Part shown: one piece after another, positions 43,764-53,526 of the stretch
How the letters are laid out: each line of letters opens with the position of its first letter
How positions within the stretch are numbered: position 1 is the stretch's first letter
DNA from: Clostridium scatologenes
GTDB lineage: Bacteria > Bacillota > Clostridia > Clostridiales > Clostridiaceae
DNA: 64,000 nt
NCBI RefSeq assembly: GCF_000968375.1
Contig: NZ_CP009933.1
Span: 2,728,001-2,792,000, forward strand
Direction of reading: 5' to 3'
The notes under the pieces: generated by a model
What the model saw: only the letters and a program-made list of their open reading frames with translations
Database searches by the model: none
Told to the model about the DNA's origin: nothing
Translations under genes and position numbers: made by a program

Positions 43764-45428
43764 TTAAACTTCAATATTTCTAAATAAATTTACACCTTTA
43801 GTTATAATAATTTTATATAAAATGAAGTCTATAATTAAAAATAACAAAATTACACCTATACTCATTGCAAATTTATCAAAATTAAGTTTTATAACAGAAA
43901 TTGTCACAAGCACACTTACACAAATTCCAACCATAATAGCTATAAATCCATTAAAATTTTGTTTTACAGCCTTTACTTCATTATCCCAATTTAATTTTGG
44001 AAAGGCAACATCAATCATTATTCCAAGCATAGCTGAAAATAAAATTCCAGGTAATGATGATATAAAAACTATAACAATTAAATACAATGGCAATTTCATT
44101 AAAAATAATACCATTAATAACATAGATAATATACCTACTGTCCCCATAATTGCTCCTGACAAAACTTTAGCTATTAATTGAATATCATATCCTATAGCAA
44201 TGTATTTACTTACAAATAAGTTACCTCCCTCTCTGGATATAGCTGTAGAAGTTATAAGGTTACTTGAAGTTACAAATATACCTGCTGCCAATGATATTAT
44301 AATAATTACCCCAATCCACTTTGTATCATTGATTACAAACATAAACCCTTTGAATTTTTTAAAAACTTCTGGTTCAGTAAAAAATGGTATTAACAAAAAT
44401 ATTGGCCATAAAAAATTCATAATAATACAATTCATAAAATATACAGGCGTTCTAAACAGTATTTTTAGCTCCTTAATCACTAATGATTTAATAGGAGAAC
44501 TCTTCCGTGATATTTTTTGCAAATCACCGTAATTTAATTTTCTTCTTCCTGATGGTGCTTCTGAAATCCCTATTACGCCTTTAAAGTATAGCTTTTCTCC
44601 TAATATTAAAAATATGGATAAAACACATAGAGTTATTATTAAAAATAATATTATATTTTTTAAACCTATCAAAGTTCCATTAAACACCATAGCTTTAACA
44701 GCTTCAGAAACTCCTGGAAATATCTTGCTTGAAATACCAACTAGGGAGTTATTTCCTTGGCTTAGTATATTCAATATTTGCTGCTGATTCATTCCCAAAT
44801 TTGCTAACTTTTGCATCTTTACATTGAAAGCTATAGCCAAAAACATAGCTAAGATTCCACCTATAATTTTTAACAAATCTTTATGATTCCCGATATTAGT
44901 AAATCTCATAATCAATATATTTAAAATACTGGCTATACTTAATGGTATTATAGGTATAGTTAAAAATAGTATTATAGAATATACATAGTATATGACTCCC
45001 ATATGCCCCTTTAAGCCATATATTATAAACAAAGGTAATAATATTGCTGCTTCAGTAAGATACTCATACAGTAGCGTTATAGTGAATTTTGAAGCTATTA
45101 TATGCCATGGCTTTAACGGCAGTGGCAATAAATTTTCTATATCCCTAGAAAAATACATCACATTTAAAGAATAAAATATTCCAAAAAAGAATATAAAAAT
45201 GAAAGTAAAATTTATACCTACAATAAAAATTAACCCTTCTTGATTTATTTTATAAAGCATATCATAAGCACTTTCAATAAAATAAATAAATGCTATTATA
45301 GTTGGTATGCAAGCAGCTACTATAGCAGCTGCTATTATGGTAGCTTTTATTTTTTTCTTCTTATCTCCATTTGATAATCCATACCCATTTTTCAAGAGAG
45401 CCTTTGTTAAAATTATATATTTACTCAT
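43764..45428 (-). CDS. ABC-2-type exporter permease
   Basis: 554 residues with about 12 hydrophobic segments and no ATPase domain. It matches the putative ABC exporter membrane family typical of Firmicutes. It overlaps the ATPase gene by 8 nt and has GGAGATG upstream of its ATG, so the two proteins are made together. Substrate unknown; similar pairs are linked to export of peptides or envelope components. Confidence 0.83.
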   Translation of the reverse strand: MSKYIILTKALLKNGYGLSNGDKKKKIKATIIAAAIVAACIPTIIAFIYFIESAYDMLYKINQEGLIFIVGINFTFIFIFFFGIFYSLNVMYFSRDIENLLPLPLKPWHIIASKFTITLLYEYLTEAAILLPLFIIYGLKGHMGVIYYVYSIILFLTIPIIPLSIASILNILIMRFTNIGNHKDLLKIIGGILAMFLAIAFNVKMQKLANLGMNQQQILNILSQGNNSLVGISSKIFPGVSEAVKAMVFNGTLIGLKNIILFLIITLCVLSIFLILGEKLYFKGVIGISEAPSGRRKLNYGDLQKISRKSSPIKSLVIKELKILFRTPVYFMNCIIMNFLWPIFLLIPFFTEPEVFKKFKGFMFVINDTKWIGVIIIISLAAGIFVTSSNLITSTAISREGGNLFVSKYIAIGYDIQLIAKVLSGAIMGTVGILSMLLMVLFLMKLPLYLIVIVFISSLPGILFSAMLGIMIDVAFPKLNWDNEVKAVKQNFNGFIAIMVGICVSVLVTISVIKLNFDKFAMSIGVILLFLIIDFILYKIIITKGVNLFRNIEV

Positions 45429-46146
45429 TTTGTGTCATCTCCAAAAATATATTTTCCAATGATTCATTTTCCTTAAATCCTTCCTTAAGTTCTTTAAATG
45501 TACCGCTAAACATGATTTTACCTTTATTTATAATAGCAAACCTATCACATATTTTTTCAGCTACTTCTAATACATGGGTTGAAAAAAATACCGTATTACC
45601 TTTATCCGCATGCTCTCTCATCATTTCTTTTAAGGTAAAAGATGACTTTGGATCAAGACCTGTCATAGGCTCATCTAATATCCACACAGAAGGATCATGG
45701 ATTAAAGCTCCTATTATAACTATTTTTTGTCTCATACCATGAGAATAGCTCTGTATCTGATCATTTAGTGCTTTATCTATTTCAAACCTTTCTGATAAAC
45801 TTTTTATTCTATTTATTCTTTCCTTACTATCTACTCCATAAATATCAGCCATGAAATTTAAATATTCTATACCTTTAAGCCTTAAAAATATGTCTGGATT
45901 ATCTGGGACAAATCCAAATTGTTTTTTAGCTTCTATGGAATTTTCTTTTATATTTATATTATTTATGAATATATTTCCACTGTTAGAATTCATAATCCCT
46001 GTGATCATCTTTATAGTAGTAGTCTTACCTGCCCCATTAGGACCTAAAAATCCAAATATTTGTCCATCAGGTATAGTTAAATTTAAATTATCTACCGCCT
46101 TTATATTTCCGTTATAGCTTTTATTTAAATATTTTAATTCTATCAT
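45421..46146 (-). CDS. ABC transporter ATP-binding protein
   Basis: 241 residues. Walker A GPNGAGKTT (35-43), Q-loop, signature YSHGMRQK (S-H-G-M variant of LSGGQ), Walker B VWILDEPM, H-loop STH. It pairs with the permease downstream. A perfect 35-bp palindrome lies 26 bp upstream of its start and probably controls the operon. No regulator gene is adjacent, although exporters of this type often come with a GntR-type gene. Confidence 0.92.
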   Translation of the reverse strand: MIELKYLNKSYNGNIKAVDNLNLTIPDGQIFGFLGPNGAGKTTTIKMITGIMNSNSGNIFINNINIKENSIEAKKQFGFVPDNPDIFLRLKGIEYLNFMADIYGVDSKERINRIKSLSERFEIDKALNDQIQSYSHGMRQKIVIIGALIHDPSVWILDEPMTGLDPKSSFTLKEMMREHADKGNTVFFSTHVLEVAEKICDRFAIINKGKIMFSGTFKELKEGFKENESLENIFLEMTQNE

Positions 46147-46171
46147 TCATTTTTCCTCCACAATAATTAAA

Positions 46172-46206
46172 TTATAATTGTTATATATAATATATAACAA
46201 TTATAA
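46172..46206. promoter_or_regulatory. Perfect 16+3+16 palindrome, operator candidate
   Basis: TTATAATTGTTATATA (46172-46187) and its exact complement (46191-46206) are separated by 3 nt and lie just upstream of the ATPase ribosome binding site. Symmetry and position suggest a repressor operator. Confidence 0.6.
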
Positions 46207-46327
46207 CTGTAATGCAATAACCTTTATATAATATTTTTAAAATACATATTAATTTTTCAGCTTAAATACTATATTTATTTAATTTCAATATTCCTTACAA
46301 TATGCTTTTTTATACAAAATATAAAAA

Positions 46328-46370
46328 ATCCTCTAGAATAGATTTTTATAAGTCATCTATTCTAGAGGAT
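46328..46370 (-). terminator. Terminator of the VIT-VWA gene
   Basis: ATCCTCTAGAATAGAT pairs exactly with ATCTATTCTAGAGGAT; leftward it ends in TTTTTTAT. Confidence 0.85.
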
Positions 46371-46437
46371 CATTTCATAAAACTTTAATCCTATGTTTTT
46401 AATTAGTTAATAACCATTTTTTAACGATCCATATTTA

Positions 46438-48885
46438 TTAATCTATATCCTTTAATATCATAAGGATTGCTAATTTAGCCATATTAAAAATAGAATTTCT
46501 TTCTTCACTAATTACTATTTTTTCATTTATACAGCTTCCATCTTCACTTATTGTAAAAAGTGAAGCCAAATTTTTCTTTAAGGAACACTCTATAAGATTA
46601 TTTAACATTTCCTTAGCACTTTCTCTTTTATTCAATAAATCATATAGATACTCTAAAGCCTTTTCAGCTTTATGAGTATTTTTTTCCTTTAGAATTCCAC
46701 TTTGTATAGCTTGCTCCAAAGCTATAATTATCATCTTGCCAATTTGATCTTCAAATTTAAAATCTTCACTTACACACTTATTGCATATAAATTCTACAGA
46801 TTTATTTAATTGATTAAAATATATATCTATATCCTCATCACCTAAGATAAATGCTAATAATACCATAGCAGTAGTCTCCACCTTATCCTCTGTACTACTA
46901 TCTTCATAATCAACAAAAGCTCCTTCTGCAAATTGATTTTTAGCAATTATTCTTAAAAGCTTCTTTCTAGGATATTTACTATTTAAATATAAATTATCAC
47001 CTTTTAATTTTTGAATTTTTTCTTCAACTATTGTTCCTTCATATGTTTTATACAAGAATCCTGACTTATCTTCCACATCAAAGTTTTCCTCTTCAAATTC
47101 ATCTGTTAGAGTTATTTCCTTAACGCTAATTGGAATTATATTCTTAAGTTCTATACCAAGTACTGGCTCTTCTCTAAGTTCCATGAAAATGAATGTAGTT
47201 TCATGGCTTATTAATCCATTCTTTTTAGATAGTTCTATTACTTTTTGTCTCATAGACTCTTTTATGTCTCCACGCTGTGACTTCATATTCATTTCAATGG
47301 ATTTTATTCTCTTTCTTGCCCATATTTTTTTTAGTAAGTTAGCATTATCCTCTGTATTGAAATTATCTAAATTTATTTTCTTTATATAATCTTCATTACC
47401 AACTTTTCCACTTATAACTATTTCATCACTTACTTCACCTATGACATAAGCAAAAATAGAAAAAGCTTCTCTATCATACATATAATCTATAGTTCTTGGA
47501 TAAGTTGATTGAACCTTCATATTTCCCCAATCTATTTGTATATCATCTACTTCTGGGTTTTGAATCCTCTTAAATTGTCTTAATACCACATTTTCTATCC
47601 TCTGACCTTTATTTATAAATTCAGCTTTTCCAAAGCTCTCATGAGCTAATTTATTGAGGAAATAATTATTGGTTTCTGAATCAAAACCAAAGGTAAATAT
47701 TCTATTGTCTCCTAAGTTTTCTCTTACATAATCTAGTATTTCATCTTCTTCTTCAACTTCATCATCAGTGAAAATCAATATAGTATTATGACCACCTTCA
47801 TTTTCAAGACTATATTTTATGGCTCCAAATATATCTGCATCATCCTCTGTAGTCAAATTTTCTATCCACTGAGATGCCTTTTTTAAAGTTTCAGAATTAA
47901 ATTCAGCCATTCCTTCATCCCAAAAATACTTTAAGGTTTCTCCCATTGCAATAATGTCAAAGGTATCACCTTCTTCAAGATTTCTTATACATATCTGAAG
48001 TGCATTTTTAGCTTGTTCTAACTTATCACCTTTCATAGTATCTGAAATATCTATAAGAAAAACATAGCTTTCCTTATCCTCCATTTCATAATCATCTAGC
48101 TTAGGAATCATTCTCAGATATACTACTCTTCTATCCTCTCCATTTTCATTGTATTCATAAATCATACCATCAGCTTCTAAAGGATCTTTTTCTTTCATAA
48201 CAAGTATAAAATCTTTATCCATAGCTTCATAACCATCTTGTAAATTAATTTTAGCTATAGTATCTCCTTCCCTTTCCACTTTTAACCTATGATAAGGAGA
48301 TTCAAAATCTAACTTGCATAAAGACTCTACTATAATATTAGTTTTAAATTGTAATTCACTATCTTCTGACTTTTTATTTACGATTTTATTTACTAAAGTA
48401 TTCTTTAAATTATTAAGCTTTGAATTTTCATCCATTTTTGTTGGCTCATATATTGCTGGAATTGTAAGCTTAAACTTCTTATCTTTATATTGAAGCTGAT
48501 CTATATAGGATAATTTTATTTTAACTGTTTCACCACTTATGATTTTTCCCACAGCTATTTTAAAAATATGTGGCTTCAATTCTTCCAAAAATACAGTGTT
48601 ATCTCCTCTATTTTTAGCATTTTCATAAATTTTAATTGCCTTTTCTTTTTCCTCTACTATAGTTTTTAAAGTTTTTCCTCCTATCTCTGCTTCAAATCCT
48701 GATATTACAGCAGTCTTAGGTATTGGAAAAACATACACTCCTTCTATATCACCTTTACTTTTATTTTCATATACCTGGTTTATGGATATTTCAGCATATT
48801 CCCCACAAATGTTACCATTTATGTTAACTTTCTTTAATATCAACTCTTCACAATTTCCTTTAATTTCTTTCATACTATACCCCAT
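46438..48885 (-). CDS. VIT and von Willebrand type A domain protein
   Basis: 815 residues. A vault/inter-alpha-trypsin (VIT) domain (about 10-135) precedes a VWA domain (about 270-440) with the metal-site motif DISDT (usual DxSxS) and FTDDE. A long helical C-terminal part has no recognisable domain. There is no signal peptide or membrane anchor, so it is probably cytoplasmic. GGGAGGG lies about 8 nt before the ATG. The family is widespread but of unknown function in bacteria; a metal-dependent protein-binding scaffold is likely. The gene stands alone. Confidence 0.87.
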   Translation of the reverse strand: MGYSMKEIKGNCEELILKKVNINGNICGEYAEISINQVYENKSKGDIEGVYVFPIPKTAVISGFEAEIGGKTLKTIVEEKEKAIKIYENAKNRGDNTVFLEELKPHIFKIAVGKIISGETVKIKLSYIDQLQYKDKKFKLTIPAIYEPTKMDENSKLNNLKNTLVNKIVNKKSEDSELQFKTNIIVESLCKLDFESPYHRLKVEREGDTIAKINLQDGYEAMDKDFILVMKEKDPLEADGMIYEYNENGEDRRVVYLRMIPKLDDYEMEDKESYVFLIDISDTMKGDKLEQAKNALQICIRNLEEGDTFDIIAMGETLKYFWDEGMAEFNSETLKKASQWIENLTTEDDADIFGAIKYSLENEGGHNTILIFTDDEVEEEDEILDYVRENLGDNRIFTFGFDSETNNYFLNKLAHESFGKAEFINKGQRIENVVLRQFKRIQNPEVDDIQIDWGNMKVQSTYPRTIDYMYDREAFSIFAYVIGEVSDEIVISGKVGNEDYIKKINLDNFNTEDNANLLKKIWARKRIKSIEMNMKSQRGDIKESMRQKVIELSKKNGLISHETTFIFMELREEPVLGIELKNIIPISVKEITLTDEFEEENFDVEDKSGFLYKTYEGTIVEEKIQKLKGDNLYLNSKYPRKKLLRIIAKNQFAEGAFVDYEDSSTEDKVETTAMVLLAFILGDEDIDIYFNQLNKSVEFICNKCVSEDFKFEDQIGKMIIIALEQAIQSGILKEKNTHKAEKALEYLYDLLNKRESAKEMLNNLIECSLKKNLASLFTISEDGSCINEKIVISEERNSIFNMAKLAILMILKDID

Positions 48886-49007
48886 GGACAGCCCTCCCTT
48901 ATATATAATTTTTGCATTTTAATCCATAGATATATATATATATTTTATTCCATAAAAAAAAATAATATCCTTCATAAAATTCTATTTTTAAATAATATTT
49001 TTTAGTA

Positions 49008-49036
49008 TTGTTGAAAAAAAAGTTTTTTGATAATAT
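49008..49036 (+). promoter_or_regulatory. Promoter of the Uup-like ABC-F gene
   Basis: TTGTTG (49008-49013), 17-nt spacer, TAATAT (49031-49036), about 45 nt before the ATG. Confidence 0.45.
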
Positions 49037-49081
49037 ACTAAATAGTGTTATGAAAATAGCTAGAAAGGATATGTGAATTAA

Positions 49082-50998
49082 ATGAACTTAATATCTTTAG
49101 AAAATATATGCAAAAGTTATGGTGAAAAAATCATTCTAAATAATATATCTTTAGGCATAAATGATGGAGAAAAAATAGGTGTTATAGGTGTAAATGGTAC
49201 AGGTAAATCCACATTATTAAAAATTGCTGCTGGAATAGAAAATTATGATACTGGAAACATAATAACCTCAAACAACTTAACAGTAAATTATCTTTCTCAA
49301 AACACATCCTTTGATGAAAATTCCACAGTACTGGAACAAGTATTTAGAGGAAACTCCCCAGTAATGAGGGTTCTAAGAGAATATGAAAACACACTTAAAG
49401 CTTTAGAAAAAAGCCCCAATAATGAACATATACAAAAAAAACTTTTGGATTTAACTGCTAAAATGGATAGTTTAAATGCATGGCAAATGGAAAGTGATGC
49501 TAAAACTATACTTACCAAGCTTAACATTTTTGATTTTGATGCAAAAGTGGCAACCCTTTCTGGAGGTCAAAAAAAGAGAATAGCTTTAGCTGGAACTCTT
49601 ATAACACCTTCAAATTTATTAATTCTAGATGAACCTACTAATCATATTGATAATGATACTGTAGCTTGGCTTGAAAATTACTTAAACAATAGAAAAGGTT
49701 CTCTACTTATGATTACTCATGATAGATACTTTTTAGATAGAGTTACTAATAGGATTTTAGAATTAAGTAATGGGAATCTCTATAGCTACGCTGGAAATTA
49801 CAGTATTTTCTTAGAAAAAAAATTTGAAAGAGAAGAATTAAACAAGGCTTTAGAGGATAAACGCAAAAATCTTTTCCGTAGAGAATTAGCTTGGATAAAA
49901 AGAGGTGCAAAGGCCAGAAGTACCAAACAAAAGGCAAGGATTCAAAGATTTGAAGAAATTAAAAATACTGAATTTGAGAAAGCCAATGATAAAGTACAAA
50001 TATCTTCTGCAAGTACTAGGCTTGGTAAAAAAGTTATAGAGCTAGAAAATATAAATAAATCCTTTAAAAATAGAAAGCTAATATCTGATTTTAGCTACAT
50101 ATTTTCCAATAATGACAGAGTTGGTATAATCGGACCAAATGGTATTGGTAAGTCTACATTTTTGAATATTTGTGCAGGTATAATAAAACCTGATTCTGGA
50201 AAAGTTCACATTGGTGAAACAGTGAAGATAGGATACTTTTCCCAAGAAAATAAGGAAATGAATGAGAGTTTGAGAGTTATAGAATATATAAAAGAAGTTG
50301 GAGAATTTTTAAAAGCATCAGACGGTGAAACCTTAAGTGCTGCTACTATGCTGGAAAGATTTTTATTTACTCCAGAAATGCAATGGACACCTATCTCAAA
50401 ACTTTCTGGTGGTGAGAAAAGAAGACTTCAGTTACTTAGAGTACTTATGAGTGCCCCTAATGTATTGATGCTTGACGAACCTACTAATGATTTAGACATA
50501 GAAACCCTTACTGTTTTAGAAGATTATTTGGAAGACTTTTCAGGCGCAGTTATAACTGTATCTCATGACAGATACTTTTTGGATAAGGCTTTTAAAAAAC
50601 TCCTAATTTTTAAAGGCAATTCTTCCATAGATTACTATACTGGAAATTATACTGAATACATGGATAAATGTGAAATTGAAAAACAGGAAGATGAAATAAA
50701 GGAACCAAGTAAAAAAGATATTAAACCAAATTACAAAGAAAATAAAAATAAACCTTTAAAATTTTCCTATAAGGAGCAGAAAGAATTTGATGAAATAGAT
50801 GATATTATTGCAGAGGTAGAAAATAAAATACAGGTTGTTGATTCAAATATAAACTCTGCTGGCAGCGATTATGAACTTCTTCAAAAGCTTTTTGAAGAAA
50901 AGAAAGATTTACAAGAAAAACTTGATTATTTATTGGATAGGTGGACTTATCTAAATGAACTAGAAGAAAAAATAAAAAGTGCTAAATGTCAGGATTAA
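49082..50998 (+). CDS. ABC-F ATPase, Uup-like
   Basis: 638 residues: two ABC domains in one chain and no membrane part. Walker A GVNGTGKST and GPNGIGKST, signatures LSGGQKKR and LSGGEKRR, Walker B LLILDEPTNHID and LMLDEPTNDLD, an ABC-F linker (about 240-310) and a C-terminal coiled coil (about 560-635) as in Uup. Such proteins act at the ribosome (stalling relief) or on branched DNA. It is not accompanied by resistance genes. AAAGGAT precedes the ATG at a longer spacing than usual. Confidence 0.9.
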   Translation: MNLISLENICKSYGEKIILNNISLGINDGEKIGVIGVNGTGKSTLLKIAAGIENYDTGNIITSNNLTVNYLSQNTSFDENSTVLEQVFRGNSPVMRVLREYENTLKALEKSPNNEHIQKKLLDLTAKMDSLNAWQMESDAKTILTKLNIFDFDAKVATLSGGQKKRIALAGTLITPSNLLILDEPTNHIDNDTVAWLENYLNNRKGSLLMITHDRYFLDRVTNRILELSNGNLYSYAGNYSIFLEKKFEREELNKALEDKRKNLFRRELAWIKRGAKARSTKQKARIQRFEEIKNTEFEKANDKVQISSASTRLGKKVIELENINKSFKNRKLISDFSYIFSNNDRVGIIGPNGIGKSTFLNICAGIIKPDSGKVHIGETVKIGYFSQENKEMNESLRVIEYIKEVGEFLKASDGETLSAATMLERFLFTPEMQWTPISKLSGGEKRRLQLLRVLMSAPNVLMLDEPTNDLDIETLTVLEDYLEDFSGAVITVSHDRYFLDKAFKKLLIFKGNSSIDYYTGNYTEYMDKCEIEKQEDEIKEPSKKDIKPNYKENKNKPLKFSYKEQKEFDEIDDIIAEVENKIQVVDSNINSAGSDYELLQKLFEEKKDLQEKLDYLLDRWTYLNELEEKIKSAKCQD

Positions 50999-51024
50999 TC
51001 TCCATGACATTTAGCACTTTTTTC
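50975..51024. terminator. Bidirectional terminator overlapping the ABC-F stop codon
   Basis: AAAAGTGCTAAATGTCA (50975-50991) pairs exactly with 51005-51021, with T-runs on both strands. The left arm codes the last residues of the ABC-F protein. Confidence 0.88.
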
Positions 51025-51025
51025 A

Positions 51026-52564
51026 TTATTCCACTTCTTGAATACTTATTTGTCTTATGTGTTTAGTATGACTCCATTCTTTTTTATCCTTATTTAAAAT
51101 TCCTTGAACAGTTATAGGAATCCAGGTTAAAGTATATATACTAAACAACATGTACCATATAAATATCTTTAACGAATATCTTCTATCAATCATTCCTATA
51201 ATGATAACAAATACCATTATGTAAATAATAGTAATTAACACTGTGTACTCAATGGACGGAATTATATAACCCTTGTTTACATTTTCAATAGCTAAATGGT
51301 GTGTTATTAAAAACTCCTTATATTTGCCATCATCTCTTAAATACCTAAAAATTTCTGAAAATACTACTGCATTTAAAGAATATAAAGCAAATACTCCAAA
51401 CATTTTTTTAGATAATTTTGTTTCCAATAACATAACTATTGGTGTAAATAGGAATTGACCTATACTAAATATCATCCAAGCATATTGACTATAACTACTT
51501 TGACTACTATAAAAAATGTCTCTAAAAATCCCATCTAATGTTATTACATCTATACCACTAAAACCCTTGATTAAACTTATTAAAGCAGAAGCTGCCATAA
51601 ACAATGTAAAGTACGGCTGCATAGTATACAAAGCACAATCTAAAGTAATAAAACTTCTTTCTTTTACAGCTTTTTTCATAAGTCTAACAAAAAACCTTGA
51701 AAATACATCAGCAAATCCCTGCATCCATCTTTTTCTCTGATTCCACGATTGTTTTAACGTTAAAGGCTTTTCATCATAAACTATAGCATTGTGAGCCCAA
51801 CCAACCTTATGTCCATTAAGTACTAATTTACAAGTAAATTCTAAATCTTCTGTAAGACAAGTAGAACCCCATCCTAATTTTTTAAGTGTTTCCGTATCCA
51901 TGCAAAATCCAGTTCCACCTATCTGACTTGACAATCCTAAATTTGACCTTCCTAATTGAAATAACCTATTAGCTGTCCAAAACGATATAGAATAAGACTG
52001 TGTTATCCAAGAATCATCTGGATTTTTACTATCTATATAACCTTGAACAACTTTATACCCTTTAAGTAATTTGTAATTCATTTCATTTAAAAAATTTTTT
52101 GAAACTAAATTATCTGCATCAAAAATAGCTATAGCATCATATTTAGTATCCATTTTAAATACTCTAGCGAACATCCATTCTAATGCATATCCTTTTCCCC
52201 TTTTATCTGAAACATTTCTCTCGTATACATTACCACCATGTTTTCTAGCTATCTCTGCTGTTTTATCGGTACAATTATCTGCAATTACAAAAATATCATA
52301 TAAATCTTTAGGGTAATCTAATTCTTTTAAACTATCTACTATTTTTCCAATTACCATTTCTTCATCATGTGCTGCTACTAACAAAGCAAATTTTTTTTCT
52401 GGTTTACAATTTTCTGCTTCTTTATCCTCTTTTTTATAAAAGCCAAATAATGAGATGATCAAATAGTACATTGTTAGTATAATTACTGATACTTGAAAAA
52501 CATTTATGCCACAAATAACAAAATTATAAACGAATTCTCCCATCATAGAAATAAATTCTTTCAT
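51026..52564 (-). CDS. Membrane glycosyltransferase family 2 (cellulose-synthase-like)
   Basis: 512 residues. Membrane helix near 15-38, a cytoplasmic GT2 domain with VAAHDEEMVIGK, DADN (DxD), TEDLEF and the QRKRW (QxxRW) motif of processive synthases, then four or five C-terminal helices. It resembles polysaccharide synthases of the BcsA/HasA/IcaA type. AAGGAAGG precedes the ATG. No BcsB, c-di-GMP PilZ domain or export partner is encoded nearby, so polymer and regulation are unknown. Confidence 0.87.
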   Translation of the reverse strand: MKEFISMMGEFVYNFVICGINVFQVSVIILTMYYLIISLFGFYKKEDKEAENCKPEKKFALLVAAHDEEMVIGKIVDSLKELDYPKDLYDIFVIADNCTDKTAEIARKHGGNVYERNVSDKRGKGYALEWMFARVFKMDTKYDAIAIFDADNLVSKNFLNEMNYKLLKGYKVVQGYIDSKNPDDSWITQSYSISFWTANRLFQLGRSNLGLSSQIGGTGFCMDTETLKKLGWGSTCLTEDLEFTCKLVLNGHKVGWAHNAIVYDEKPLTLKQSWNQRKRWMQGFADVFSRFFVRLMKKAVKERSFITLDCALYTMQPYFTLFMAASALISLIKGFSGIDVITLDGIFRDIFYSSQSSYSQYAWMIFSIGQFLFTPIVMLLETKLSKKMFGVFALYSLNAVVFSEIFRYLRDDGKYKEFLITHHLAIENVNKGYIIPSIEYTVLITIIYIMVFVIIIGMIDRRYSLKIFIWYMLFSIYTLTWIPITVQGILNKDKKEWSHTKHIRQISIQEVE

Positions 52565-52859
52565 TATAAAAATCCTTCCTTTTTATATTATCCTTTAGTT
52601 ACATCAAAGTATAAAATACCGTATACTATAATACCACAAATTTCTCACCACAGTGTTTATTTCAGAATTTTCTGATTGTTAACTTTTTATTACCTTTGTC
52701 ATAGTTTTTACAAATAGTTGCTCTTATGTCTATTTGTAAAAACTATAATATGCATTATTTAGTTATGTTATAATTTATTTAAAATCATACTATTATTATT
52801 GTATTATTTTATACTTAAATATACAATTATTTATTTTTTGAAAGGTGGTAATTATATAA
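52565..52859. other. Divergent intergenic region with a 17-bp inverted repeat
   Basis: It lies between the leftward glycosyltransferase and rightward yedF. ATAGTTTTTACAAATAG (52701-52717) and its exact complement (52730-52746) face each other across 12 nt, a possible operator or hairpin. No other gene was seen. Confidence 0.5.
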
Positions 52860-53441
52860 ATGGCTAATACAATTGATTGTAAAGGATTAAAATGTCCTCA
52901 ACCTGTCATAAATACAAAAAAGTTTTTTGATTCTGTAGATGAAGGACAAGCTACTGTTATAGTAGATAATGATGTTTCAAAGAATAATGTTTCAAAATTT
53001 GCTGAAAGCAATGGTTTTAAGTACAAAGTTGAAGAAAAAGAAGGTCTTTATTATATAGATATCACTAAAGATTCTTGCAGCTGTAAGCCTATGAACTTTA
53101 ATGATAAAAACCTTGTTATAGTAGTTTCTTCTGATAAACTTGGTGTTGGTGATGACAAATTAGGTACAGCTTTAATGAAAAGTTATTTCTATGCTTTAAG
53201 TGAAAGTGATAAACTTCCTTCTGACATACTATTCTTAAATAGTGGTGTTAAACTTACTACTGAAGGTTCTGACTGCATCGAAAGTATTAAAGTACTTAAA
53301 GAAAAAGGGGTAAATATATTCAACTGTGGAACTTGCCTTGATTTTTATGGGTTGAAGGAAAAATTACTTGTAGGTGAAATTACAAATATGTACACTATAG
53401 TTGAAAAAATGAATTCTGCTGATAATACTATTAAATTATAA
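52860..53441 (+). CDS. yedF: Sulfurtransferase-like selenium metabolism protein YedF
   Basis: 193 residues: an N-terminal TusA/SirA domain with the active motif CPQPV (about residues 12-16) and a C-terminal DsrE-like domain with a conserved NCGTCLDFYG stretch. This two-domain form is annotated in selenium-related clusters of clostridia. AAAGGTGG is 11 nt before the ATG. No selD, selA or other Se gene lies next to it, so a selenium role rests on the family only; a general sulfur relay is an alternative. Confidence 0.87.
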   Translation: MANTIDCKGLKCPQPVINTKKFFDSVDEGQATVIVDNDVSKNNVSKFAESNGFKYKVEEKEGLYYIDITKDSCSCKPMNFNDKNLVIVVSSDKLGVGDDKLGTALMKSYFYALSESDKLPSDILFLNSGVKLTTEGSDCIESIKVLKEKGVNIFNCGTCLDFYGLKEKLLVGEITNMYTIVEKMNSADNTIKL

Positions 53442-53465
53442 TATAAGTTATAGTTAATTGTAAAA

Positions 53466-53501
53466 AAACAGGAACCTTAAAAAATATTAAGGTTCCTGTT
53501 T
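53466..53501. terminator. Bidirectional terminator between yedF and the ABC-F gene
   Basis: AAACAGGAACCTTA pairs exactly with TAAGGTTCCTGTTT. Confidence 0.85.
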
Positions 53502-53526
53502 CTATTAAAAATTCTTTTTACATTTT

